DNA of 64,000 bases, from NCBI GenBank assembly GCA_018136815.1, contig CM030941.1, forward strand, positions 929,582 through 993,581. Reading direction: 5' to 3'. A program made the position numbers and the translations under genes. Below are positions 23,536 through 34,077 of the stretch, piece by piece. The stretch is from Isochrysis galbana (lineage: Eukaryota > Haptophyta > Isochrysidales > Isochrysidaceae). The number at the start of each line of letters is the position of its first letter. Position 1 is the stretch's first letter. The notes below the pieces were generated by a model that saw nothing but the letters and a program-made list of their open reading frames with translations, was not told the origin of the DNA and searched no databases.

Positions 23536-24301
23536 GATGGCCGATTTCGACATGGTGCGCGGGGGCGGCGGGCGCGATTCGGCGATTGGCGTGGCAGTGA
23601 GGGCGACATACCGCACTTTGGTGCTGGTAGCGGCATCCATTTGGTGAGCGGTGACTCGAACGGCCTCGTGGCGCCCCCGGGTCGAAGTTGGGTTCTCGAG
23701 CCCTTGGTGTTTTTAGCGGTTAGCGTCTTTAGTTTTTGCGATACGCGATAGGCTTACGTACATACACGTTCAATCAACAAGCCCATGAAACCATAGCCAT
23801 AGTGAAAATATATTGTTATATTGCTGTGCGTATAGAACCAGGATCTTTGGTCCGGGTCAGCTGCCGATGCCCATGGTTTCGTGTTTCGCTGCGAGAGGCG
23901 CGCATGAAGGCCATTTGTAAAATAATACCGGAGGGGGCCTGAAATATATAATACATTTACATTTCGGCACGGCCGTCAGAGGCCTGAAATCGGGTATTTT
24001 TCGAAAATTTTGCCTGAAGACCCCCGGTTTTTTTTGCTGATCTCCCATACCAGAACCTATAGGGAGCTTATTTAGGTACCCTCCGCACCCCCCTAGTGAG
24101 TGACCGGGCTAGCAACTGGCAATAACCGGCATCGTCTGACTCTAGCTCTAGCAAAACGAGCACCACAGTGATAGGGAAAATTATGTTCTCATGCTACCAT
24201 TCACCATTGCCACCATGCATAACGTATGCCATAAACACCAGGAAAAGAAAAGATGTGCTCTGAAGAGCAAATATGAGCAATGGACACCAGACAAAAACAC
24301 A
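23536..24301. other. Intergenic, no supported gene
   Basis: Contains AT-rich and CGAAAATTTT-like sequence resembling decayed transposon ends. No coding or RNA feature was recognised until the tRNA at 24302. Confidence 0.5.
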
Positions 24302-24372
24302 TGCTCTGACGGGGAATCGAACCCCGGCTACCAGCTTGGGAAACTGGAATTCTACCACTAAACTACCAGAGC
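24302..24372 (-). tRNA. tRNA-Gly (anticodon CCC)
   Basis: A 71-nt cloverleaf read on the minus strand. Acceptor stem GCTCTGG pairs with TCAGAGC (one G-U) with A73. D arm GTTTAGTGGTAGAAT. Anticodon stem CCAGT/GCTGG closes the loop TTCCCAA, giving anticodon CCC. T arm CGGGG-TTCGATT-CCCCG. Internal A and B boxes are intact. A TTTTT run about 5 nt downstream (plus-strand AAAAA near 24292) fits a pol III terminator. No intron and no encoded CCA, so it is nuclear type. Confidence 0.93.
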
Positions 24373-24589
24373 ACGGCTAAATCATTAGAGCAGCACAATC
24401 AATATATATATCTATGTTATTTGAAAATTTTGCATTTTCTGTGTAATATCAATGCAGCCACCGCGTCCGTTGCGAGCGACACCAGCAGCGGCAGGCACAT
24501 ATGAACTGTAAAAAAAAGCTTTATACTCTCGCCTTGCGCGTACTTGCACGCGGCCCTGGAGTGACTACGTGACTACGTTGAAGCCACTC

Positions 24590-24690
24590 TCACCCATCAC
24601 CATCAACCATTCTCCCATTCCTATTCCCATTCCCATATTCCCATTCCTTCCCCCATTCCCATTCCCTATCCCTATCCCTATATATCTATC
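24590..24690. repeat. CCCATT/CCCTAT short tandem repeat
   Basis: Degenerate hexamer repeat (CCCATT, then CCCTAT) over about 90 bp. It is not a telomere-type array. Confidence 0.75.
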
Positions 24691-24797
24691 CTTAGCACAA
24701 TATATATATACGTGTGCCAAGAGATCATGGGCACCGGCCAGAGCGCGAAGATTTGCGGCGCTCTTATGAACACGTCATCTGGCGTGACTTGTGACTT

Positions 24798-25135
24798 GTG
24801 ACTTGCTTATGGAACTACTTCAAGTGCAAGCATAAGGATGCATACGTCGAGCTCAAAGGTTACCTCAAGGGCGAGAGCGACGGAGGCGTGAGCATAGTGG
24901 ATAAGATGCAAAAAAGACCATCGCCGCCACCCCGTTCTGTGTGGAGCGCAAGAATGAATGCGACATGGCATGTGCAAAGTGGCTTGTTTGTGATGTCTGC
25001 TCGGCCACTCACCCTACCTGATTCGGACAAGCCTTTTCGCAACTTCATTCACGTTCTCACTCGTGGTGCGTGGGCGCCTCCTAATCGACGCAACATCATG
25101 GACAAGATTTTGCAGTTGTCATCGCAAGGCACGGA
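24798..25135 (+). pseudogene. Possible hAT transposase relic
   Basis: The frame reads FKCKHKDAYVELKGYLKG and, after a frame change, PDSDKPFRNFIHVLTRGAW followed by APPNRRNI. A neighbouring frame supplies PFCVERKNECDMACAKWLV between them, so at least two frameshifts interrupt one ancestral protein. The FR.F...L......P.R pattern is common in hAT transposases. It ends without a terminus or catalytic region. The assignment rests on pattern only. Confidence 0.35.
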
Positions 25136-25417
25136 GAGCACCCCATACCCCATGCCTCTGTTTTCTGTTTTCCAACTTGTTGACACAATTCTCGTCTTCA
25201 CCCCACTCTTGTTTGTGGGCCACTAGTACCAATCACTCAGTGCCCTGCCTTGGGCCCTCTTTCAACACTAGACTCCCTCTCCCACTCCCACTTCACACTT
25301 CAACCAACCCAAACAGCACGAACGCCCCCGCCCTCTGTTCAAAGCACCAAAAATTTCAATTCAAGACCCATGTTGATACACTTCCCGTTTTCACCCCACG
25401 CTTGTGGGCCGCTGACG

Positions 25418-26184
25418 ACAACTAAGTTTATACTTGGTTGACCCATGGGGGGGCACGAGCCCCCCCCCCTCTCTCCACTCCTCCCCTGCCATGGGGGAGG
25501 AACCACCCATCCTCCTGGCATGCCTGATGGCTTGCCAGGAGGCCATTGCCCTACTGACCCACTCCCTTCCCCACAGGCTCGCCCCATTCGCCCATCCTGG
25601 CCCCTCGTGACCAGCCCATCGCTCCAACCCCCCCTCCCCCCCTGGTCGACAGGCAGACAGGTGCAGATTGGGGGCCCCAGAGGCTCGGGAGCACCAGCGA
25701 GGGAGAGGCAGGGGAGGCCAGGGCCCAACCCCAGCCTCCTCTGCCCCCTGAGCTGGCCTCCAGGAGCCTCCAAGGGCCGCCACAGGGCAGCTGGAGGCCT
25801 GCCGCAGGCGCGCCATCGCGCGTGCCTGCAGGAGAGGGGAGAGAGCGCGCGGAGAAGGGGGTGGGCGGAGCGAGAGCTCCGCTCACCGGAAAATAGGTAA
25901 GTCCCGCACCTGTTTACAGGATAAGTTGGGGCGTCGGGGCTGAGGCCGCCGCCCACTCGGAGACACAGGAGGAAGGGGGGGGAATGATCACCGGGGGGAG
26001 GCGCGGGCCACCGGACCATATCTAAGCCCTTCACCCCTATCCCCCTAGTAGTGCACGGGGGGAGTCGCCTTATGGCGGGGGGAGAAGGGCCGGGGGAGTG
26101 GGGGTGTAAAAAGTTCTCCTACGTGAGTAGAAAGTAGAGGGTCCACGGCCGCGGGTGCGGTGAGACTATTAAAAGGTTTATTTA
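25418..26184 (+). mobile_element. SINE-like retroposon copy, 767 bp
   Basis: Flanked by a perfect 15 bp duplication TGTGGGCCGCTGACG (25403-25417 and 26185-26199). Starts ACAACTAAGTTTATACTTGG and ends GAGACTATTAAAAGGTTTAT. The interior is GC-rich (GGCACGAGCCCCC, CTGGCCTCCAGGAGCCTCC) with no conserved protein. It is about as long as, and collinear with, the copy at 26745. Confidence 0.85.
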
Positions 26185-26260
26185 TGTGGGCCGCTGACGG
26201 GCTGTCCCGGCTAGCTTCCCTAGCGGGACGAGTGCACGTGCTCCGATAATCTCAAACCTT

Positions 26261-26677
26261 ATGAGCAGCGAGCGTCGGCGCAAAAGGAAGGCCGTAGATG
26301 CTTCGGTAACTTGGCTTGCAGCCCGGTCTGCTCTTGTCTCACTCATGCCAGCGTGCCAGCTTGTTGCTCTCAAAAGCCCGCCGCCGTCCGCTGACGTGTC
26401 TGCTGCACCTTCACAAGACTGCTTTGGCGCTGCAGCGCCCGCTGTGTTCAAGGAGATTGGTGACGCCCACGTGCTACTGTCTCGCATGTACCACAGGTCT
26501 GGCGCAAGCACTGCTCGCACAGTGCTGGCTGTCTTCTTCTACAAGATCGGCAGGGAGCGCACGCGTCTGGAATCAGCCGGAGTCGAGACGGACGAACAGC
26601 ACGAGGAAACGCAGCAGGGTGAAACAGCGGAGGGAGCATGTTCGAGCGACAGCGACAACAACGCGCCCAGCCTCTGA
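26261..26677 (+). CDS. Unrecognised 138-residue open frame
   Basis: Reads MSSERRRKRKAVDASVTWLA with a basic start, a mid-region FKEIGDAHVLLSRMYHRSG and an acidic SDSDNNAPSL end. It lies between two retroposons and stops 19 bp before the duplication of a hAT-like element. No family recognised. It could be a terminal exon of a gene split by the insertions, or chance. Confidence 0.3.
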   Translation: MSSERRRKRKAVDASVTWLAARSALVSLMPACQLVALKSPPPSADVSAAPSQDCFGAAAPAVFKEIGDAHVLLSRMYHRSGASTARTVLAVFFYKIGRERTRLESAGVETDEQHEETQQGETAEGACSSDSDNNAPSL

Positions 26678-26744
26678 AAATGGGCCCCCCGCTGGAGTGC
26701 ACTCAGGCCTAGGTAGAAATATGTACTTTTTCTTGCCCAAATAT

Positions 26745-27501
26745 ACAACTAAGTTTATACTTGGTTCGCCCATGGGGGGGCACGAGCCCCCCTCTCTCTC
26801 CACTCCTCCCCTGCCGTGGGGGAGGAACCACCCATCCTCCTGGCATGCCTGATGGCTTGCCAGGAGGCCACTACCCTGCTGACCCACTCTCCCACTGACA
26901 GGCACGCCTGGATCGCTCGTTCTGGCCCCTCGTGGCCAGCCCATCGCTCCAACCCCCCTCCCCCCCTGTTCGACAGGCAGACAGGTGCAGACTGGGGGCC
27001 CCAGAGGCTCAGGAACGCCAGCGAGGGAGAGGCAGGGGAGGCCAGGGCCCAGCCCCAGCCTCCTCTGCCCCCTGAGCTAGCCTCCAGGAGCCTCCAGGGG
27101 TCGCCAGCAAGCAGCTGCAGGCCTGGCGCAGGCACGCCATCGCGCGTGCCGCAGGAGAGAGGAGAGGGAGCGCGGAGAAGGGGGTGGGCGGAGCGAGAGC
27201 TCCGCCCACCGAAAAATATGTAAGTCCCGCACCTGTTTACAGGAGAAGTCGGGACTTAGGACGCCGCCAGCCCGGTAGGCATAGGAGGAGAAGGGGAGAA
27301 CGGATCACCGGGGGGGGGCGCGGGCCACCGACCATATCTAAGCCCTTTTCCCCTATCCCCCTAGTAGTGCACGGGGGGAGTCGCCTGATGGCGGGGGGGA
27401 AAGGGCCGGCGGATTGGGGGTGTAGAAAGTTTTGCTGCGTGAGTAGAAAGTAGAGGGTCCACGGCCGCGTGTGCGGTGAGACCATTAAGAAGTTAGTTTA
27501 G
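26745..27501 (+). mobile_element. SINE-like retroposon copy, 757 bp, nested
   Basis: Flanked by a 16 bp duplication TTTCTTGCCCAAATAT (26729-26744 and 27502-27517) made from the host element's own subterminal repeat. Same ends and interior as the 25418 copy. It carries no protein. Confidence 0.85.
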
Positions 27502-27604
27502 TTTCTTGCCCAAATATGTAGTAAAAATATGTAATATGTCGAAATATGTAGGAAATCCGCCCAAATATGTAGAAAATATGTAGTGAAACAATGAAACAAT
27601 GTGC

Positions 27605-27725
27605 GGTCCCGCTCTCGCTCTCGCTCTCCCTCTCCCTCTCCCTCGCCGCTCGCTCTCTCTCGCTCTCGCTCTCGCTCTCTCCCTCTCCCTCTCCCTCTCC
27701 CTCTCTCTCGCTCCCCCTCTCGCCC
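27605..27725. repeat. CT/CTCTCG low-complexity tract
   Basis: Pyrimidine-rich CTCTCG and CTCCCT repeats inside the hAT-like element. The open frames across it are artefacts of the repeat. Confidence 0.85.
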
Positions 27726-28372
27726 CGCGCGCTCTCGCGAACTCCCACTTGCGACCCCCCCTCCCCGGCGTAACGTCCATAGTTAGTATGTAAACCCCCT
27801 CCGTACGCCATGTACGCGCCCAAATATGCAGTAAATATGTGAACCATGCACAAATATGTGATCGATAGGTAATCCGGAAATTTTGACCCAAATATGTAGT
27901 TCAATATGTCACATATTTCTACCTAGGCCTAAGTGCACTTCATTCATGTGTTCAGCGCGGGGGCCGTGGTTGTCCCGACTCTTGCTCCATCTCTAATATT
28001 TCAGCCAATCTGATTAATTTCCGTCTCCTGAACTCTTGGATGGCATTTCTCGGGTTAGGGTTGGACCCTTGAAAGGCGTAGGGATACATTTCTTCTTATC
28101 CATTGGAGAAAAAAATTACGGTGTGTGCGAAAAGTTTTTTACCCGTGACATGGCAACACGCCGAGCAGCTGGCAAACTCTACACGCAGGCCGTCCTCGCA
28201 TCACGGATCTCCCAAGATCAGCCAAGCGATATCAAAAAGAAAACTCAGCACGGATCTCGCATCACGAAGAAGATGAAAACTCAGCACGCGTAGCTGGGGG
28301 TATAATAGACCAAAAAGAAAACAAATAACCTTACAATTGAGCCGGGGGGGGGAGGGAAACTGCGCCCAATGT

Positions 28373-28373
<1 letters not shown>

Positions 28374-28447
<74 letters not shown>
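28374..28447. repeat. (GT)n microsatellite, about 37 units
   Basis: A perfect GT dinucleotide run of about 74 bp. Poly-Thr-His frames on the minus strand are artefacts. Confidence 0.97.
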
Positions 28448-28452
<5 letters not shown>

Positions 28453-28589
28453 TAAAACAAATGACCTGGCCATCTTTTGACGGAACGCGACTTTAGTTGT
28501 ATATAATATGTAATATGCATCTATGCGGGGGTATAATTTCTCCCGTATTCGGCGGTGGTGCACCGGGACTTTTGATGGCCCGCACCTTG

Positions 28590-28653
28590 GAGGAGTGGAG
28601 AGAGGGGAAGGCTCGTGCCCCCCCCATGAGTGAACCAAGTATAAACTTAGTTG
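28590..28653 (-). mobile_element. 5'-end fragment of the SINE-like family
   Basis: The minus strand reads CAACTAAGTTTATACTTGGTT followed by the GGCACGAGCC and CTCTCTCCACTCC blocks of the full copies, then diverges. No duplication was identified. Confidence 0.55.
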
Positions 28654-29198
28654 AGTGGCCTATCCCCTGTGTTTGAGAGTGAGTGTGAGTGCCATCACTT
28701 GTTCCTAGACTATTAACAATCACAATGACGCAAATAGAACGTTGGCAAAGACAATGTAGGCTGTTTATGGTCTCCGGCTGGGGTTTATGATCTCCAGCTG
28801 AGGCTCGTTTAGGGCGATGGCAGCTGTGACCCAGTGAAGGGAGTGTCTCTAGTAGCTTAGTAGACGCGTTCAAGAAACAAAATTTCGGCACACCGTACAC
28901 CGTACCATGTTGGATTTGTAGCACAAAGAGGTGCCACCGCGCCGGCATCCGCCACACAACAACTTAGCATTTAATCGAAGGTGGCCGAGCGGAAGTCCAG
29001 TGAGGCGTACACCAAGCTGGCATCTTAGCCACTGCATCAGTGATCATCATGCACACCCATGATCTATCCCATTCTGGGCAAACTGCTAGCCCTGACACGT
29101 TCAAGCGTACTTCACTGCTTGGCACCAATCCCACAACGCCTCAGCTCAAACGAGGCGATGCGCTGCGCGCATGGGAGTTGGCCGCTCACAAACAGGCG

Positions 29199-31553
29199 TT
29201 ACTCGCACTTGATGGCCCGGTAGATCCGCCGCACGAACACGAGTGAGGATGCGAAGCCGACTGTGCCAAGCATGATAAAAGCGGCGTAAGATGCGAGGAG
29301 CATGTAACCGAAGAAAAAGCTCGTCTGGAGGAAGCCAAACATACCAGAACGCCCAAAGTAGTAGAAGAAGCAGTAGGTATAAATGAAAAAGCCGGTGCTC
29401 CCACCGCAGAACAACGAGCGCCACCACCAGCGGTGGTCTTCGATCGCGAGCTGGAAATACGTCAAGGCAACGGTGATGAAGGAGGTAACGATGATGAGCA
29501 TGATGAATGCAATCAGCAGGATGCCATAAAGCGTATACAACTTGTGGCCCCACACCGACGCAAAAATGTAGTGGAGCTCGATGTAGATAGCAGAGAAAGG
29601 CAAGAACCCAGCCATGAAGACTTGGCAGGGCCCTTGTCGGTACCACACCACTGGTGGTATCTGGCGTGGGATTTTCTTGGTGCGGCATGGCGCGTCGAAA
29701 TCCTTGCCTTTCGCGAAATTGCGCCCAAGGATCCCGCCAATGATGTTGAGCGGCAGCGTGACTAATATCCAGATAAATAAGATGACAACTATGGAGCCGA
29801 ATGGAAGCGCCGCCTGCGAGTTGTAGGCGATGGCGACCGTGTTGAGGAAGACGAACATGAGGAACAGAGGAACCGGAAACAGCGTGGCACTTAACACGAG
29901 CGTCGTTGCCCAGCGGCTCTCTGGCCCCGTGAGCCGGCAGTAGAGATGTGCAGAGACAAAGCCGGCAGTGCCCGCTGTGAGCGCGTAAAGCACAATGGCC
30001 GCGGTGTACATGGCGCCGCGATTGCCAGGATAGAAGAGGTTCATCACCGCGAGAAGGAGCAGAAACACTATGAGAGAGAAGAGCTGCGCGCCTGTGCCGA
30101 TGTAAGCGCAAAAGACGGGAAGAGCAGGAGGGAGTCGGAAGACATCCCCGTAGATGAGCTTCCAACCTGTCTCTTCCTCTTCCTCTTCAAGGTCCTGCTC
30201 CGAGTATCTTGAGAAATCGTTCTTCAGCACGCGCATCAAGATGATGGCAAGGAAGCCTGTCAGTAGCAGCACCTACAAGCAGTACGTTACACCAGGATGA
30301 CTTCAGATAGCACGAGTGCACGCGATGCCCTCACGCTTAGTTGAAGCCAGACGACATGCGAGCGCTTCTCAAAAGTGATTGCATCTGGACGGAAGTGCGC
30401 AAGCTCATTTGACGGCGTGCCACACACCAGCACGAAGGAGTTGATGATCGACAACCAATGAATTTCGAAGGACTGCGGCAGGAACGAGTACTGGGCATAG
30501 CGGGACATGCGCTCCGAGAAGGGGATATCCGTCGGGATCCAATGCACCGAGTACGTGAAGTCGAACTATGGTGACGTTTAGGATGTGACATATTATGAGC
30601 CGTGGTGAGTAGATATGGCCGGGCCACGCCACAGATGCACAGAGATCGAGTAGCGGGGGGGGGGGGGGGCGGACCTTGTGTTCTTGTGACGTCGACAAAT
30701 CCAAGCGTTGGAGGGGGTCCGCAGTGACATTGACCTCAATGATGCGGTCCTTGTTGTAGGCGACGGAGAAGTCGAAGTGCGTGAAGAGGTAGTACTTGGT
30801 GGTGTTGTCGACAGCACGGGCAAAGTTTATAGACTTGGCTTCAAGCTCACCGACATATCCCCTGAAATCAGGGAGGCATGGGGTGGCATTGCACACATCA
30901 GGCAGGTCAAGAAGCTGCCAAAACGCGAGCAGGACGTTGGCTCACCAGATCGGCAGCTCGTCTAACATGAGCTCGAAGTAGTAATCATCTAGGATCGCGG
31001 TCTTAAAACGCGCCGTCTCAGATGGAGCCAAGGTGACCTTGCAGAGAGTGCGGAATGCCACATCCTCTGCAGGCAGGTGAGCAGTCTTCAATCAGCCCTA
31101 GTGACTGTCAAGTCAGCAGTATTCTTAGCAGAGTTAGTCGCCAGAGCGACCCAAGAGCCCCACGTTCGCTTGAGCAAGCGCTCACCCATAAATCTTAGTT
31201 GGTAGAGCGTCTTCGTCGCCCTATCTCCCTTCATCAAGGCGCCGAGATCTTCCCTTCTGAACTCCAGTTCGGATGGAGCACAATACGGCAGCGAATAGAA
31301 GTTGTACACCTCATTCGGGTTGGCGAAGGGGCCGACCTGGACGGGGCGTGCGTGCAGAGCGGACAGGTCGTTACCAACTGCTACCAGCTCACCCGAGCTC
31401 GCTGGAACAGGTGGAGAGATCTGGCACATAGGGCACGCGCGCCTTGTTGGCATAGAGCACCACGTCACTGCCCTTCTCGTAGACTCCATTGGCTGCGGCG
31501 TATGTGAAGAGGATGGTGTGGAGCGCAAGAATGCGGAGGGGCGCGCCGCTCAT
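29199..31553 (-). CDS. TM9SF/EMP70 nonaspanin
   Basis: Six exons: 31553-31443, 31336-31186, 31066-30946, 30861-30675, 30565-30428 and 30272-29199. The join is 1782 nt, 593 residues, in frame. Signal peptide MSGAPLRILALHTILFTYAA. Luminal family blocks: LYANK/VGPFANPNEVYNFYSLPYC, LDDYYFELMLDELPIW/GYVGE, YYLFTHFDF, DRIIEVNV, FTYSVHW. The long last exon holds nine hydrophobic segments, with VLLLTGFLAIILMRVLKNDF, FRLPPALPVFCAYIGTG and a cytosolic end VRRIYRAIKCE resembling the COPI/Golgi retention tail of the family. Intron 1 uses a GC donor (AAG/GCGCGC). Nonaspanins act in Golgi/endosome sorting and membrane-protein surface delivery. Length is normal and no residues look missing. Confidence 0.93.
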
Positions 31554-33036
31554 GAGCGCGGTGGGGTGGTCGCCGTCCTCCTCTTTCTCTCTCGCTTGCT
31601 CTGTGAGGGGAGCCAGCGCGGGCGAGAGGGAGGAGGGATTCGCTGCGCAGGGAGCCCCCGCCCGCCGGCTGAGCGAGGGGGGGCGGGGGGGGAGGGGGGG
31701 GGGGGGGGGCGGGGGCGGGGGGCGAGCGATGTTGGTTTTAATCCTAGTTTGCGGCCTCCCAGTCTACTTCTAAGAATGTAGTGGTAGGGGGTAGAACCGT
31801 AGAACAACTCGAGGCTTGAGCATCGCAGAGCGCAGAGCGGCCCGCTTCGCAGCTTCGCAGAGCGCCCCCGTGTCGCATCCGCGATCGACCTTTTTGGGGG
31901 GGGGGAATCGTCTACGTTTCTGTTTCTATGCCCGCTCCTCGTAGGCTAGTCACCGTTGGCGTTGGAGAATCTCGCTACATCCTACATCCTACCCTAGATG
32001 TCAAACACAGGAACTACGAACTACAGTGTGTTTGTGTTTCTACAAGAGCCAAACACAGCCGTGTTTCACCGTGTTTCAAACCCGCGGGCCGGGGGCCGCG
32101 CGGGCGGCCCGGAGCCGGCGAGCCGGCCCGCGCGGGCTCAGGGCTAGGCGGGCGGCGGGCGGAGGCCGGAGGCATGTTGTGGTGCCCGGCGCCCGGCGCA
32201 CTCACTTTCACTTTCGCATTTTCCTCATCCTCTATCCTCTATCGTACATCTATAAAATCCTCCTCATCTTCATTCAACTACATTCAACGAACGATCATAA
32301 TCACAATCACATACGGCGGCGGGTTCCCTTGCGGCGGGAAGGTTCCTAGTAGCTGTAGCGGACACCTTCAAGCAATTTTTCTAAGAGTAAGAGTAGAGAG
32401 TAGGTTGGTGCCCCAAGCCTTACAAATAAATAGCCCAGAAACTCAGGTGTGGGAGAGGCAACCCCCGCGAACGGGTTGGTCACCACTTCACCACCAATAA
32501 GCAGGGCCAGGGCGCAACCACTCCCCCTCGAGCCACTGAACGAGGGGTGCTACTCGGAAAGAGATAGAGCGCACATCACACATCACCAAAAAGCAAAAAA
32601 GCAAGCGCATGAAACTAGATCATGGCACACAAAGCATCCATCTACGGCCCTGGGGATTTGAGGCGAGGCACTCACAGCCATACATCGAAGCTACGACTGT
32701 GTCCAGTCAAGACGCACTCGAGAAGCCCAAGGGCTCGTGAGAATTCATCACATGTTGGCAAATTTTTTGTCATGCGGTTGGCAAGGAGCAAACGTCATTG
32801 AATCCTCTCGCGCGGATTGTGCGCGGGCAATTGAATCTTCGACTAAGATGAGGGAGGGATGGTTATGCATGGGATTAGACGACCATGGAAGCGCATGCCG
32901 GATGTCTACTCATGCCGGTCAATCTTGGCGTTTCTCTCGTTGGGATGTGTTCCCTCGAATTCTCATGGATGCCGTTGCCTTTGAGGCAGCGGCACAATAT
33001 GGTTGAATGGTAAAAGCGGGCACAGCTGCATGAGCC
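31554..33036. other. Intergenic, no supported gene
   Basis: Contains a G-rich run (31675-31728) just upstream of the TM9SF start and GC-rich low-complexity DNA (32080-32180). A sequence near 31995-32070 with AAACACAG motifs resembles the termini of the element at 57221. No coding similarity seen. Confidence 0.45.
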
Positions 33037-34077
33037 TCATTCGGGTTTCTGCAAGAGTGCGGCCAGCTTTCGACATAACACCTTACTGACACGGCGTGAG
33101 GTAGACATGTCGATCAAAGTAGGCGCGCCGCTGCGCTTCTCGTCGTTGATGGACCGCTTCCGCTTCAGTTGGTTAGCAGGGGTGAACTCACTACTGCCCA
33201 CTGTGCTACTCATAACCGGTCGATGCTCCGAGCACTCCAGCCGTGATCTTTCGCTTCGCATGGAAGAATCAGATGCGCTGATGCCGATGGACAATAGAGC
33301 TGAATCACGGGAATCTGAAAGAGACGTAGGCACCAGGTGCAGCGGCCCCTCTAATTCGTTCATCGGAGAAGATAGCGAGACGATGAAGTGCTGCTCGCCG
33401 AATAGGCCGCTATCCATGTCCGTCATCGTCTCATTCACATCCCACGGGAGATCGAGCGATATCTCTCGGCGCATGCGAAGCCGGCCAGGCGGCACGTACC
33501 GTCGTGGAGTCTGAATGGGCTTGCCGCTCACAACGACTTTCATCTTTGTGCGCCAAGCAGGCGTCCTAAGCCCGGGTGCGAATGGCTCTCCGGGCTCGGC
33601 GGACGTGATGGTCCCAGTCGCGCCATCCTCCTCGCGCCGCATGCCGGCCAGCTTATTGTTCAGGCCGACGAGCATGAAGTGGTCGGCCGTGTTGGCCCAC
33701 GACGGCAAAGGGAAGGGGTGCGACGATGCGGGAGAGGGGGTTGCAGAGACGGATTCGCAGCCCTCGCCGAGCCGCTTGATGAACGGATCGCCGCCCCCCC
33801 GCCGCCCGCCGGTCCTCCCCCCCCCCCCCCCCCGGCCGCCCCCCCCCCCCCCCCCCCCCGCCCCCCCGCGCGAGGCAAGCAAGAGAGGGTATTGTTTTTT
33901 GACGAGGCGCGCGCCAGATGCGGGTTGAAGATGCGCCAAACTGATCGTTTGCGGATCGGGATCGCGCCCAATGGGTAAAGTAGGGGAAACAGAAGGAGAG
34001 GGGACTCGTTGGAAATTGTAGTCTTGTAAGAGGTCTTGTTGGCTAGCATCCCTAGCCACATACACCGGACGAGCCAT
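33037..34077 (-). CDS. Unrecognised 346-residue protein
   Basis: A single open frame from ATG 34077. Begins MARPVYVARDASQQDLLQDY, passes a Gly-rich stretch encoded by C-runs (33818-33868), then WANTADHFMLVGLNNKLAGM, KVVVSGKPIQTPRRYVPPG and a basic Ser-rich end with KRKRSINDEKR and RRVSKVLCRKLAALL. No family recognised. The first 80 or so bases have a diverged inverted copy at 38.24 kb, so this region has been duplicated. The Gly run crosses homopolymers, so frame integrity there is uncertain. Confidence 0.45.
   Translation of the reverse strand: MARPVYVARDASQQDLLQDYNFQRVPSPSVSPTLPIGRDPDPQTISLAHLQPASGARLVKKQYPLLLASRGGAGGGGGGGGRGGGGGRTGGRRGGGDPFIKRLGEGCESVSATPSPASSHPFPLPSWANTADHFMLVGLNNKLAGMRREEDGATGTITSAEPGEPFAPGLRTPAWRTKMKVVVSGKPIQTPRRYVPPGRLRMRREISLDLPWDVNETMTDMDSGLFGEQHFIVSLSSPMNELEGPLHLVPTSLSDSRDSALLSIGISASDSSMRSERSRLECSEHRPVMSSTVGSSEFTPANQLKRKRSINDEKRSGAPTLIDMSTSRRVSKVLCRKLAALLQKPE

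Larger units (their letters stand above)
26704..27931. mobile_element. hAT-like element with nested retroposon
   Basis: Inverted termini CAGGCCTAGGTAGAAATATG (left) and TAGGCCTAGGTAGAAATATG (right) are flanked by the 8 bp duplication AGTGCACT (26696-26703 and 27932-27939). The interior has many CCCAAATATGTAG subterminal repeats and a CT/CG-rich low-complexity tract but no transposase. The 757 bp retroposon at 26745-27501 is inserted inside it, so the hAT itself is about 455 bp. Confidence 0.75.

Noticed and set aside
24560-24700. Possible telomeric or subtelomeric repeat
   Set aside because: Units are CCCATT/CCCTAT, degenerate and internal to the contig, not a TTTAGGG-type array.
28201-28638. 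Thr-His repeat protein
   Set aside because: Produced by the GT microsatellite.
28971-29040. Possible tRNA-Ser/Leu start (GGTGGCCGAGCGG)
   Set aside because: No matching acceptor, anticodon or T arm can be folded downstream.
29146-30165. 339-codon minus-strand His/Arg-rich frame
   Set aside because: Shifted frame of the TM9SF membrane exon.
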